Shown piece after piece: positions 11,007-21,969 of a stretch of DNA of 64,000 bases. Source of the DNA: Neodiprion pinetum (taxonomy: Eukaryota > Arthropoda > Insecta > Hymenoptera > Diprionidae). The first letter of the stretch is position 1. Each line of letters starts with the position of its first letter. A program made the position numbers and the translations under genes. The stretch is taken from positions 24,608,026 to 24,672,025 of the forward strand of contig NC_060234.1 of NCBI RefSeq assembly GCF_021155775.2, in the 5' to 3' direction. Under the pieces are notes generated by a model. That model was not told where the DNA came from and did no database searches. It saw only the letters and a program-made list of their open reading frames with translations.

Positions 11007-14000
11007 GTGAGTCCTTTTCCCTCGTTACAGACACATTCGACCGTCGCTTGCGCGTAGGCTGCTGGATCTTTATACCTATTCTAGGACGTGGAAACGCTAT
11101 ACGTTGTAAAACTTGCGTAGGTCGCAACAGTCCGTACGGTAACTCAATCAATGGAATGAATTTACCAGTATACGCGTACCTTATACTTAACCAGCTCATA
11201 CATCGTGATTATGCGAGTATTGTATAGCGGCTTGGAAATGATTTTCTCGCCATTTTGAAGCTTGCGGTTTGCTTCATTTGTAGGATCGAACCGTTCCTAA
11301 GACCGAGTTAACAAAAGGCTTCCATATTATACCGAGACTTGTTATTGCCTGAAAGATTCATATCGACTGTCGAAAAAAGAAGAGCTGTACGTTGTAATTT
11401 ACGGGGAATCCAGCAACAATTTCGTTCAATGCTATACTGTTACAAATCACTCTTTTCTTTCTTACAATTCAACATTTCATCCTTGAGTTAAAAATTCGTG
11501 AAACTTGGTCTGTTATTAGTTGCACGATTCGGAATTTTTTTTACGTTGTACAAGGATGAAAAGCATACCTTGGAATTTTGATGGGTGCATATTCTCGGTA
11601 GCAGGCAGGACGCTTAGAACGATTATCGGCTAGACGGAGTTTCAAATAATTGATACGTGCCGAGTAGGCCAACAGATGTATCTTGCTCTAAATTTTTCTG
11701 CATTCGAATTGTTTCAACATTTTTTTCCATGCACGGTATGTCGGGTATTTCCGCGAGTATGGTTCCTTTCTTTCTACAAAGATATTCCATCCGGCGTTAA
11801 CAGATTTCGCGGCAAAAGTTTCATTCTCTTTGTTATCTCGGTGCTAGGAAATACGAAGTGAAGTTTGTATCATGAAGTTAACTAAATATTTTTATTTCAT
11901 CACTATTCTACAACTTCTGAATTGTAAAACGTCCAATAAATCAAAGCTCACTTATCCTACACACTCGCAGCCCGCGAGAACTAATTCAAAAGTCGTAAAA
12001 GAGTGACTGGGTTTTCACTGTTTCACTACGCTATAACGTTATGAACTTCAGCATCGTAACAAAACAAGATATTCTATACGTAGGATGAGAAAATGCAGAG
12101 ACTTTTCTAACTTGTTTTACAGAAGTAAAACAAATAGTTAGGCCTTAGAGTCTTCGGTGAGGTATATTTAGCCACTTTCAAGGGAGAGATTCTAGTAGGT
12201 TTATTTCTGGGAACAGTTTTCGTCTAATTTGATCGCACGCGTTTCAACTATTTGCCAATTCACGTATCAGTAGCTTTAAAATTATTTCTATACAAGTTTT
12301 TATTTCAAGTGAAAGCTGTATGAGACTCCTGACCTATTTTAACGGAAGCAGGGTCGAGACTATTACTGAAAAAGTAAGCATTACACTCATCAAAAACTCA
12401 CCAGAAGTTTCCCCACAAGCAAACTCCCGAATCATCGCTAATATATAATATACTTCGGAGAAGTTTACACGTACCTAAGTATATTCATGCCGCAGTCGCA
12501 GACGTTCCGCAGATATTTACAGACTCCCGAAGGAGAACTTGCGAGAGACGGTGAATCGGTGTATCAAGCCATTCATGCATTGAACACCGAGCAGTCCTTG
12601 AAGCGTCGATATACGTCGAGCGACGGTGCATTTCTCATTTTACGGAAGTTGTACGTAGGTACGTTCGTGTAAAGCGTATTCGAGCAACGGTAGATTCACG
12701 CAAACATTCTCGTCTCTCTCCTTTCTACCAATCGCAGCATCCGTCCGTCTCTCTCAAGCGGTCGTTTTCCTTTCCCTCTCTATATCGCGCCCTCTAATGT
12801 GGGCGATGTGTCTGTCTCTTTCTTTATCCTCCTCCTCTCCCTCTCTATCTCCCTCCCTCCCGTCCTCTCTCTCTCTATTTCTCTTGCTCGCGGGCCGCGA
12901 TCTGCTTGTGATTCAAAACCTGAGGACACTTGTTGCATTGCGCCCGCTTACACGCTCGCACACTTGAACGACGAAGCTGTGAAACTATTTTGCTTCGAGA
13001 TTCTCTCTCTTTCTATCCTTTCCTCCTCGTCGCCCCCGCAGGAGACTTCTCAATCCCCGTAACGTACACTCGATTATTCTCGATTTCCGATCTTCAATCC
13101 CTCCGGAGACAAGCCGGCTGCGTAAACTTGGACGTTGAACTTGCAGCCGCGTTATCTGTCTTGTACCGCTCGAATGGAGTTGTCGTCAAACGTGATTCGG
13201 AGGTGCCATTGCCGTACGAGCATTACGCTATTCAGGTACGGAACAAGTTCTCCAAGTTATCGATACGCTAACTTTTTACTCGCTGGAACCAACTCTCATG
13301 TTCAACTACACGTACGCACACTTTGAATCTGTCGGCACGAACCGGTTACCAATTATATGCATATTCGCTGACTGTAGTAACTTGTACCGACGATTGGTCC
13401 AGGAAATAACGACACTCGTGACTCTCAAATCGAACACAATTTACCCACATGTAATTATGTAACATTCTCTCTCGTCGTATGACTTGGTTTTTACGGTATT
13501 ATTAGTATTCTTTGGTTTTTTGAACATTCTGCGTCATCCAGTGACAGAAATAGGTTTGTTTGATTCGAAATTGATGGAGAACGCTGAGGTTGAGGATCGG
13601 CCGAAATTTCATGATCTTCTCAGATTTTCTAAACCTCTTAATTTTGTGCTAAAAGGTGAAACGAAGGTCGTGACGTGAAACAATTTGCATTAACCGAAGA
13701 GAGCTCTTTCTTGTTTGCAAGTGTGTACGATGTCGATAAAATTGGATCAGAAAATTCTGTGCTTTTGGATATAGAAGAGGTATTTTAGACGGTTGCAAGG
13801 AAACTATGCATAAAGAATCGTATAGAAATAATCAATTGAGCTTAAAGTTACTCGATTCTCACGTCGTAAAACTCGTAATTGGATATGGTCAAAATTGGAG
13901 AATTTGAATTTTGAAAATTCAGTATATCGCGACAATTGATCAAAGAAAAAATCCACACCAATTTCGTAGGTTCGAAAACTGATGGAAATCTTTTTGCATA

Positions 14001-15046
14001 CGCCGTTTACAGCGCAGCGACTTTGAACATAGCAGAAGTGTTACGACAACCATCCTAAAAGTACCATGAAATTCGGAGGAAAAGTTGAATTTATCAGTGG
14101 GAGAACCGCCGCGCTGCCAAGTTGGAAGAATTCAGAGCTCGGATATTTCACTGTAACATTGCTCTTCGCGAGTCGTAAAATTCTCCCCTGCGGAATGTGC
14201 AGAGCTTCCGTACGCACGGTATAAGGTTACGACGTAGATCGAATGTAGACTCCGTTACACCGGGATTCGATTCCTGAATGGTATCTCATTCCGGGGAGCT
14301 TGGCTGAGCGATCGGCAGGTTGTAGGTACGTACGTCCGTCTCGGTCTCCCGGAGGAAACTCCTAACCGAATCTATTGTCGCGAGTTTTACCGCGGCAAGA
14401 GAAGACACGGTAAACACATTTCAGAAATGCGCGAGTCTTGCGAATACAGCGAGAGGCGTACACCGTCGGTTTCCAGGGCTCCAAGGGTCTTCGGTCTTAT
14501 CTTTTCTCGTCCTCTGATCAAGTTATGCGGGAGCTCTCACGTACCCCTGAAAAAAATGTTTCCTACCAAACGGTAAAGAACGCTGCAGCCTACGGGGAAA
14601 ATAACTGCGAGGTGGAGAGAGACATCAAAGTGATTTTTTCCCCGTGGTTTCGCAACACGCGTGTATAATAACGGGGGCGGGTTTTCATGCGGTTAAGAAA
14701 TTTCAAGAACGTGACGGATCAAAGATGCTGCAGCGTCTTTCTCACGACGCTGTATACACGGTAGCAAGTCACTTTTTCGCGGAAACGTCTCATATACGCA
14801 TTTTTTTTATTTATTTCTTTCACGATCACTTACATGATCAAAATACTCGAATCAGCGGATGAGCGGTCGGAATGGTTAAAAGGCTGTCGATTCGAGTGGT
14901 TTTTTTTCGCGGATCGAAGGCCGGACAACCGTGGCTATCCTCCGCGTCATCTCGTCTTTATCTAGCATTAAGGTCGCGGTCGATCGCCGCTGAGCGAATA
15001 CGAAGGACTGTTTACGAGGGTCGCCCCCGTTCTCTTCTTGTTTCAG
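11007..15046 (+). other. NOL4: NOL4 intron, 4040 bp
   Basis: It begins GTGAGT and ends in a pyrimidine-rich TTGTTTCAG, giving canonical GT-AG borders. Joining the exons across it keeps the frame and recreates the expected KRTYRT-ITETYAFLPREAVTRF continuity of the family, which is the strongest argument for both splice sites. Inside there is a CT-rich stretch at about 12710-12880 and otherwise unremarkable mixed sequence. Several open frames of 60-110 codons occur, but none has recognisable similarity or paired splice signals. Confidence 0.85.
12710..12880 (+). repeat. CT/pyrimidine-rich low-complexity region
   Basis: Interrupted CTCTC, CCTCC and TTTCTC words inside the NOL4 intron. The strong pyrimidine bias on the + strand is not next to an obvious acceptor exon. 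Confidence 0.7.
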
Positions 15047-16021
15047 ATCACCGAAACTTACGCGTTTCTGCCCCGCGAAGCTGTGACCAGATTTCTCCTC
15101 GGATGTACGGAGTGCCAACGACGCCCCAGGACGCCGAGCCCGACAAATCTCTCCGCCCAGTCGCAGACGACGTCCTTGGCGACGTCCGCGACGCCACCGA
15201 GTCCGACGCCCGCCACCGCCCTATCAGCGTCTCCGGTCCAGACGAGCCAAAGACCCAGGGAAGCGAGCCACGCCCCGGAAGGGAAAAGTCTATTCAATTA
15301 CAGGCACCCGAAGCACCCGAAGGACAAGCCGGAGCAGGATACGAGCGCTGCTGGGAGGACCGGCGTCAAGGACAAGGAGGAGAAGTACAATCCGCTGAGT
15401 ATCTCGAACCTCCTCAAGAAGGATCCTCCGGTCGTCGGGTTCCCCACCGCTACCACGATCACGACCACGTCGACGGAGAGCCTCGCCGAGTCCCGGCGAA
15501 CCCCGGAGTCCGACAGAGCGAGTTCCCGGAGCTCGGCGTCCTCGAAGAGGCGGCGGATGCTTCCGGAGGGTCGGACGCCGTCCCCGCCGCCCTCGGCGCC
15601 CTTGGCGCGACCTTGGAGTCCTAGTATCGACCCGAAGGACACCCCCATCGACTACAGCCTGCCCATCACCACCACCTACTTGAAGCACCAGCAGAGGCTA
15701 CTCGCCGAGAAGACCAAGCTCGCCTCGAAGACGGTCGAAGGACCGGCCGAGGACGACGCTCAGGTAGCGAATAACGTCGACACCGAAGCGCTGGAGAGGG
15801 AGAGGTTCTCCCCGGCTGCCGGGCTCATCGACACCAACCTCAACCTCCTCGCCACCATTCAACATCTTCACTGCCAGGTGATGCTTGCTCTTACCGAGAG
15901 GCTCAGACCCGCCGTTGTCCCTTCCTCCCTCGCCCTGCCGCAGGCGTCCTCCATACTCGCATCCTCGATGCTGCATCCCGGGATCTCGATTCCTTCTATC
16001 ATAAACCAAAATCATTCCTGA
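15047..16021 (+). CDS. NOL4: NOL4 homologue, terminal coding exon with stop
   Basis: This exon encodes 324 residues and ends at TGA 16019-16021. It starts directly after TTTCAG (15041-15046) in phase 0. Exon residues 1-26 (ITETYAFLPREAVTRF then LLGCTECQRR) match the strongly conserved NOL4 block. Residues 27-80 are a Ser/Thr/Pro/Ala-rich linker. Residues 113-127 hold EKYNPLSISNLLKKD, which resembles an eh1-like repression motif and is loosely comparable to a LLISDL segment in vertebrate NOL4. Residues 166-170 include a basic KRRR cluster, a possible nuclear localisation signal. Residues 198-214 (KDTPIDYSLPITTTYLKH) match the family's IDYNMPITMAYMKH segment. Residues 257-287 form a hydrophobic, probably helical segment. 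The long vertebrate C-terminal region is not present in this exon, so the protein is shorter or other exons are alternatively used. Base composition is GC-rich, which opens several shadow frames. Confidence 0.92.
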   Translation: MTETYAFLPREAVTRFLLGCTECQRRPRTPSPTNLSAQSQTTSLATSATPPSPTPATALSASPVQTSQRPREASHAPEGKSLFNYRHPKHPKDKPEQDTSAAGRTGVKDKEEKYNPLSISNLLKKDPPVVGFPTATTITTTSTESLAESRRTPESDRASSRSSASSKRRRMLPEGRTPSPPPSAPLARPWSPSIDPKDTPIDYSLPITTTYLKHQQRLLAEKTKLASKTVEGPAEDDAQVANNVDTEALERERFSPAAGLIDTNLNLLATIQHLHCQVMLALTERLRPAVVPSSLALPQASSILASSMLHPGISIPSIINQNHS

Positions 16022-16955
16022 GTTTGCCTTCAAGTCACACCCTACGGTTAATTCGACGGAGAGGTTCTGAATTAGTGTATTCCGGTACCTGCTTCGGATC
16101 GTTTCCTTTTTTTCTTTGTAAATTTCAGGACAGAAGGTTTCTCCCTTTAGCGAGTTTCTCGATCGTATCTTTCATCATAGGTTGAATTTCGCATCTGGTA
16201 TAGTGCAACAATTATATGCACAACGTGTCAAGTTTTAATTTACTTATAAAAATCTCACACCGCAAGGAAGTGTTAATAATTGTAACTCTTTTCTAGTACC
16301 TACCGAAAAGTATAGGTTTTAATTCCCGTGGCATTTGTTATATCCGTGTTCACGATCATTAGGAAAAACTATAAGGGCTTGAGTCTGGAGTTTTTAACTT
16401 TCGTAGAAGAGGAGCTATTGTTTCTCTACCGTACGCTTAATTTACGTTGTCAATTCTATCTGTCTCTCTAGGAGGTAACCCAAATCCCATTTGACACAGT
16501 TTTTTGGTACTATCATCAATTCGCATCTTGGTCGCGACGCAATTCGAGACACGTGAAATGATATGGTAGTAATATGATAATTTCTCATTCTCACACGTTG
16601 ATGGGCATTAAAATGCAGTGGAACCGGTTAATAGGTGTTCGTCGTTCAATGATATCGTCGACACAAGTGTAGTATTCCTGTTTTTAGTTTATAATGAAAA
16701 TATTCTCCACGTACAGAAAGTTACGACGAATGATCTGCGTTACTAGGGTAGGTCGTAAGTTATCAAGCGTCTCAAGCAAGGTTTTGAATATCACTGAAAA
16801 AATCGTAGACACTCGAATGGGTTTCGAAAGCTTCTTGTCCGCACAGTTCACTAACTGCAAAAGTTGAGAGATCCGGAAAAAGCCCACGCGCGAAATATTG
16901 AATGGAGGGGATACGGTTTTATTCGTGAAATAGAAGAAAACAAGATAGTGAAACC

Positions 16956-16974
16956 AAAAAAAAAAAAAAAAAAA
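16956..16974 (+). repeat. Oligo-A run of 19 in the probable 3' UTR
   Basis: It is genomically encoded and followed by further A-rich sequence (GCAAACGAAACAAAAAAG), so it is a possible site of internal oligo-dT priming in cDNA libraries. Confidence 0.85.
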
Positions 16975-17584
16975 GCAAACGAAACAAAAAAGAAAAAAAT
17001 TATTGAATGTATAAAATACTAGTTTTCTGAATCTTTAATAATAATTATATTCTCGTTACGTTTAGTGAGAAAGCATGCTGGTTTTCAACTCCATCTCTAT
17101 ACATATAATATACTTATGTCGTCGTATCTACCTATATATTTCGATGTGTTATAGGACAGACCTTATTTTAGGGCTGAATTAATTCTTTCAAATACTACGT
17201 ATAATACGCCTCAAAAATAACGAAAAAAATTACAAAAAAAACAAAAAACAATCTTCATTCTTGTCGTGTCTCTTTGCTAGAGGAAGTAGCTTATCTGTAT
17301 ATTATATGACATATAATACCAGCCTTAATTAACAATAATAATTAACAATAGTATAGCCATAGAGATTGTAACTAAAATTGCGATAAAAGTTTATTCGCGA
17401 TGTTGTCTATATAATATATATGTTAGAGAGTTTAGATTTGGCAAACGTTAAACGTGAAAAAATGTCTTTAAATTATATATAAATGTAATATTATAGTAAA
17501 AACCCTATGCAAAGCACATACCTTTCAATTTTGTAAATATAACACTGTTGTAACATAGTGTGGATTTCAAAGGTTATATAATAT

Positions 17585-17681
17585 GTTATTATATTACTAT
17601 TATCACGATTATTATTGCTATTATTATTATTATTTTTATTATTATTACTATTATTATTATTAATATTATTATTATTATTGT
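17585..17681 (+). repeat. ATT trinucleotide microsatellite
   Basis: An imperfect ATT array, about 97 bp, with occasional ACT and ATC units and one TTTTT interruption. It lies in the probable 3' UTR. Confidence 0.9.
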
Positions 17682-17760
17682 ATTTGAAATGCACACCGAT
17701 AAAAAATGGAAAAACACATACATGAAATATAAAATATGCTACGTATAGTGCTGTTCTGAA

Positions 17761-20734
17761 TTGTTTAGATAGTATGGTTTTCCTTTGCCTTACGATTGAG
17801 AGTAAAGTATCTATGTGCTCGAAAGTTGTACAGCTCGCGATTGGACTTTGTTGGTCTTGTCATTTTGTTTTACGAAAATTTACGATACGAAGAGATAAAG
17901 GTACTCGATAGATGTTCATAAGTCAGGTCTATGTACCGAAAAACCGGAAAGCAGCAAAGCGAAGAAAAATCTTGCGCACTTACTCGGATCTGTCAAGATC
18001 TCCGTTGCAAGTGAAAAAGAAAAATGATTTAGGATCGGAATGATAACGCACAAGATTTCTCCTTACATCTAACTTTAAGGTGGGGTGATAGCCATACGCT
18101 TTGTAGAGAAGAACAAAGTAATTGGCGTTCAGTGAGAAGGAAGCCAGAGCGAATATCTTGAAACTCCGAATGAAAGGAAGAAAAGGAAAGGAGAAGGATG
18201 AAAAAAAATAAAATAAAAAAAATTCGAACGATGCGGGGCGCGCATTCAGACGCGTTACGTCTGTTTTCGGTCGTTGGTATACCTTCGCATTCATACATCT
18301 ACAATATGTGTGTGTGTATAACGTGTACGTATAGATCGGTTTCTTACAAATCGTCAAATGGACCTGATGATCCGAACTCTGATCCGACACGCAGAATCCA
18401 GCATCTAGAATCCCGAGACTAACTCCATATACCTTGGCGCACTTTACCCATTGCTTTTCCCTCGCTCTCGCCGTTCGTTCCACGCCGGTTGTTCGCCGTT
18501 CGTTCCGCCGTTCCTCCTCCGCCGCCGCCTCGTCCGTTCGTCCGTCGACCCCCTCGCGAGTCCTCCGCGCGCCTACTTCCACCCCCGTTCACCGTCCGCC
18601 CCTGCAACCGCCATCCACCTACTGCCCCTTAGTCAGCCCTCAGGAAAACTCTGCCCCATCCCCGACGCTTCCAATAAGGCTGCCACCCAACCCCGCCGCC
18701 ACCCTTACAGCCAGAGGCCTCGCTTCGCCCTCACCATTGTTGTTATCGATTCCTCCTCTACCGTGATGCGTGTTTTTCGTGGATTTTTCGTGGTTTCTCG
18801 ATATATACTTTCGCTCGGTCGAGCGCCGGAGGACGGCGTCCGGAAATGCCTATTGCGGGATACCCGATGCGTTTGGTCGGTGAAAAATCGCTTATTTTTA
18901 ATCTAGAACGACGTGTTGTACGGGAAAAGAGGATTAGTCGCCCCTTTTAACCGCGTATGCCGTTGAAAATAATTTGTCTAAATGTTTCGATGGGAAAGTT
19001 TACCCACCCTCAGTTCAACCTTCAGCCTTAGTTATCATTCGAACTAGCCACGGCGGCACTAACATTATGGCCATAAATGGTGAAGAGATGTTTTGAGATC
19101 CACCGTGAACACTAATTTTCAAATAACAAAATGTACCAAGCATTCGAACTCGGATTTTAGTCGTGGATCGAGTAATTGAAGAGATCAAAAGTCAATACAG
19201 TAAATTGAGAATTGCACGAAGGTGGCCTCGAACGGTGCATGATCTACGCACCTACACCCCACTCATAGGCAAGTTCGCAAATGACCGCGTCGCCGATGTG
19301 GAACGCGTTACACATACGCCATGAAATCGCGGTCGGTCAATCAGCGGTCCTTTTTAGGGGTTGAATGTAGGTTCTATACTTTCAATCGTCCATCCAATTA
19401 CGCTGCTCCCGTCCAATTGCCTCCAGGCATCCGTTCGACGTCGCGGGAGGATAGCTGGCGAGGGTCGCAAGTCCGTTGAACGTCAATTTGCTATTTCCAC
19501 TGTGGGGACCGAATCTGACTCTGGTACACCCCTTCGCACCGCAAGATGGGTATGTGAATTATTGTTTGGGGAATACGTCGAGTTTCATTGTCTTGGCCTA
19601 CTTTCATCGTTTCTCAGTGACTTTGGGTAATTATTTAAATCACGTCGCTATATTCACGGTTACTTGATTGTTTATTTGGGAAGCAAGGATCCGCTGCTTG
19701 CCGTAACTCTTTTCATTCGATCTAACCGAGAAAAATGACTTCGCACGTTACACACTACGCTAAACTCGTGTGTGTTTTTAGTTTTTTATTCACTTTACGA
19801 GAAATTAATGCCGGTACGTGTCTTTCGTTCATTTTTGGTCTGCCGCGTCCCATCGTTTCGCTCTTTTGATATACCAACAATTTTTTTCCACCGCAAGTTA
19901 ACGTTCCTCGTTTTTTTGCAAACCTCTGCGACCTGCCAAAAATAATTTTGGGTTTCGGACAGTGGGTCTAATCGCGGAACGGTTAAATGATTGATGAATC
20001 ACGACACGACGTAACGAATGCCGCCTAGCGACCGTGGGTTTATAAACGTGTTTCGCAAACCGAAATTCGTGTTACCGCGGCGTAACACGTTCGTTCCGAT
20101 TTCCACGATCCGGTCCCTCAAATATACATCACCGGCAGTCGTGGTTGGCACACGGTGAAACCCTTTTCGCGTGAGGTCGTATGATTAGATTTTCCTTGGT
20201 CGATCGTAGAAAAATACACTTCTGCCTCCTAAGCAGAGAGCTTTTTCTCGGACCGCATCCCTGGGAAACGGATTCGGGGACGCCTCGTGCTCCGACTCGG
20301 GGTGAAAAGCTTATTCGTTCTTTCTGCCCGCTGCTGCGGAGAAAGCAGAAGAATTCTTGTTCTTCGGGCGACATCTAGCCCTGCCCCCCTCGCTTCCCCG
20401 GCGAACCTCGACCCGTTCCACCCTCGAGAATAGCGCTAGCTCCAGAATGTAAGGGATGATTTCGGAGATAGCTGGAGGGTCGTCGAGTCCTTGGGTGTGG
20501 GGGACGGAACGGGGATGGGAATCGTGAGCCTGGGGAAAACCGGGGACGGAGGTGAGTCTGCGAAGTCTCAGAGGGTGAGTTTGGCGCCAAGGTGTCGCTT
20601 CGCTATGTAGCGATCCGCCGGGTGGTACGACGGCTATATACCCATCCGCCGCTCTTGCCTTCCATTTAATTTTTGAATAGGAGAAAAAAAGACTTGCCGC
20701 AAAATATAGCGGGTTACGCCTCGTCCAATTTACC
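17761..20734. other. Intergenic stretch with GC-rich patches
   Basis: Mostly mixed sequence with a GC/CG-rich patch at about 18430-18760 (CCGCCGCC and CGTTCGTTC words) and another near 20370-20600. An A-rich run at 18201-18220 contains two overlapping AATAAA hexamers. The open frames across these patches (up to 200 codons on the minus strand at 17980-18582) show no recognisable domain. Confidence 0.5.
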
Positions 20735-20773
20735 TTCCCTCCTCTTTCTCTCTCTCTCTCTCTCTTTCTCTCG
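20735..20773 (+). repeat. CT microsatellite
   Basis: A TCTCTC run interrupted by TTTC, about 39 bp. Confidence 0.9.
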
Positions 20774-21929
20774 CGGTATCGGATTTCGTCAATTTTTCGT
20801 TATTTCGTGCTTGCATTGCCTTTCCCACGAATATTGAATAACTCATGTACCTAGTTTTAATACTTGCGGAAGCAAAACTGGCCGATAGTATATCGGACTA
20901 CACTTTATTATTTACGTATTTCCACGAGACCATTTCTTGAAGGAATACTTTCGAGAAAGCTCGATGTCCCGTCAAGTCCGTAAAAATGAAATTACAGCAC
21001 AGCCATTGAAATGTTTGATCTGTCTCCAATCTGGTATCGTTTGGAGTCATACTTTCAAAAAATGAGGTATCCCTCTACCGAGTTGTTTCATACGTGTGTT
21101 TCATGTCTCATTGTCAGCTGATCAATCCTTTAATTAATCTGTTCCAATTTAATTTCTCCCCTCTCCTTCTTACTCAAACAGTTATTCACCGTAGTATTGG
21201 TTAGAAACCGATTCGTTCAACTGGTATGCAAATCACGACGTACGTTAAACGACGTGAAAAGTAACTCTGATATTTTGAAGGAACCGATAATCGATTCGAA
21301 GATTATTAAAAAAATACATAAATAATATCTCGACTTTTACAGCATAGATTTTCGAGTAAAATATTATATCAAATGATAAATGGGAGCGAAAACTTTGTCA
21401 TTAGCTTTGGAATTAGTACGAAGGATGCCCAAAGAGCGAAAGGAACGGAAAGCCAGTGACGTCGGATTGAATCCCGAGTAAATTACGCACCGTAGATTCT
21501 TGAAGGTAAGGATCTCGCGGAAGGTGTTCTTATATTTTCAGGCCTACGTACGTTCACGCACAAACACACGCACGGACACTCACAATACCTGTAGCGATGA
21601 ATGAGAGAGGCTGTTGAGAAGTATGCAAATCACGGTATCCGAACGGGATTGGAGACGTGTTATTTCTAGCGTAAACACAGGTATAGATCCGCAGTCGGGC
21701 TGCCGCGATATAAAATGTACCATTATGTATCAGGGCATGTATTTACGACCAATAACGGCGTTTAATTCCATACCATTTTGAGCGTTTTAAAGCATTTTTC
21801 TTTTATTACATCATATTTATGGTTCGGGCCACCAGTCTTCTCGCGCCATCGCGGTGGGGATGGATTCTTTTCGCTCGATGGAAAAACATGAAAATCTTCG
21901 TACGGCTCGAAAACTCCCGAAAAGAGGGG

Positions 21930-21931
<2 letters not shown>

Positions 21932-21968
<37 letters not shown>

Positions 21969-21969
21969 G
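21932..21969 (+). repeat. GA microsatellite
   Basis: About 15 GA units, then AAAGAGAGG. GAGA-type tracts can bind GAF-like factors in insects, but there is no independent sign of a promoter here. Confidence 0.9.

Larger units (their letters stand above)
16022..17760 (+). other. NOL4: Probable 3' UTR of NOL4
   Basis: The sequence turns strongly AT-rich soon after the stop, with oligo-A (16956-16974), an ATT-repeat stretch (17585-17681) and many ATTTA-like elements, as expected for a long 3' UTR of a neural-type gene. I see no unambiguous AATAAA in this interval; ATATAAA-like variants occur near 17732 and a tandem AATAAA pair occurs at 18207-18217 in an A-rich run. The true cleavage site is therefore unknown and the right border is only a guess based on composition. 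Confidence 0.45.

Noticed and set aside
14255..14280. GGGATTCGATTCCTG considered as a tRNA T-arm
   Set aside because: The stem does not pair properly and no matching D-arm, anticodon arm or acceptor stem is found upstream.
14872..15688. Long overlapping open frames on both strands across the NOL4 terminal exon
   Set aside because: They are shadows opened by the GC-rich coding sequence; only the frame from 15047 shows family motifs and correct splicing.
18201..18220. Overlapping AATAAA hexamers as the NOL4 polyadenylation signal
   Set aside because: They lie in an A-rich run more than 2 kb from the stop, without a clear GT-rich downstream element; not enough to place the transcript end.
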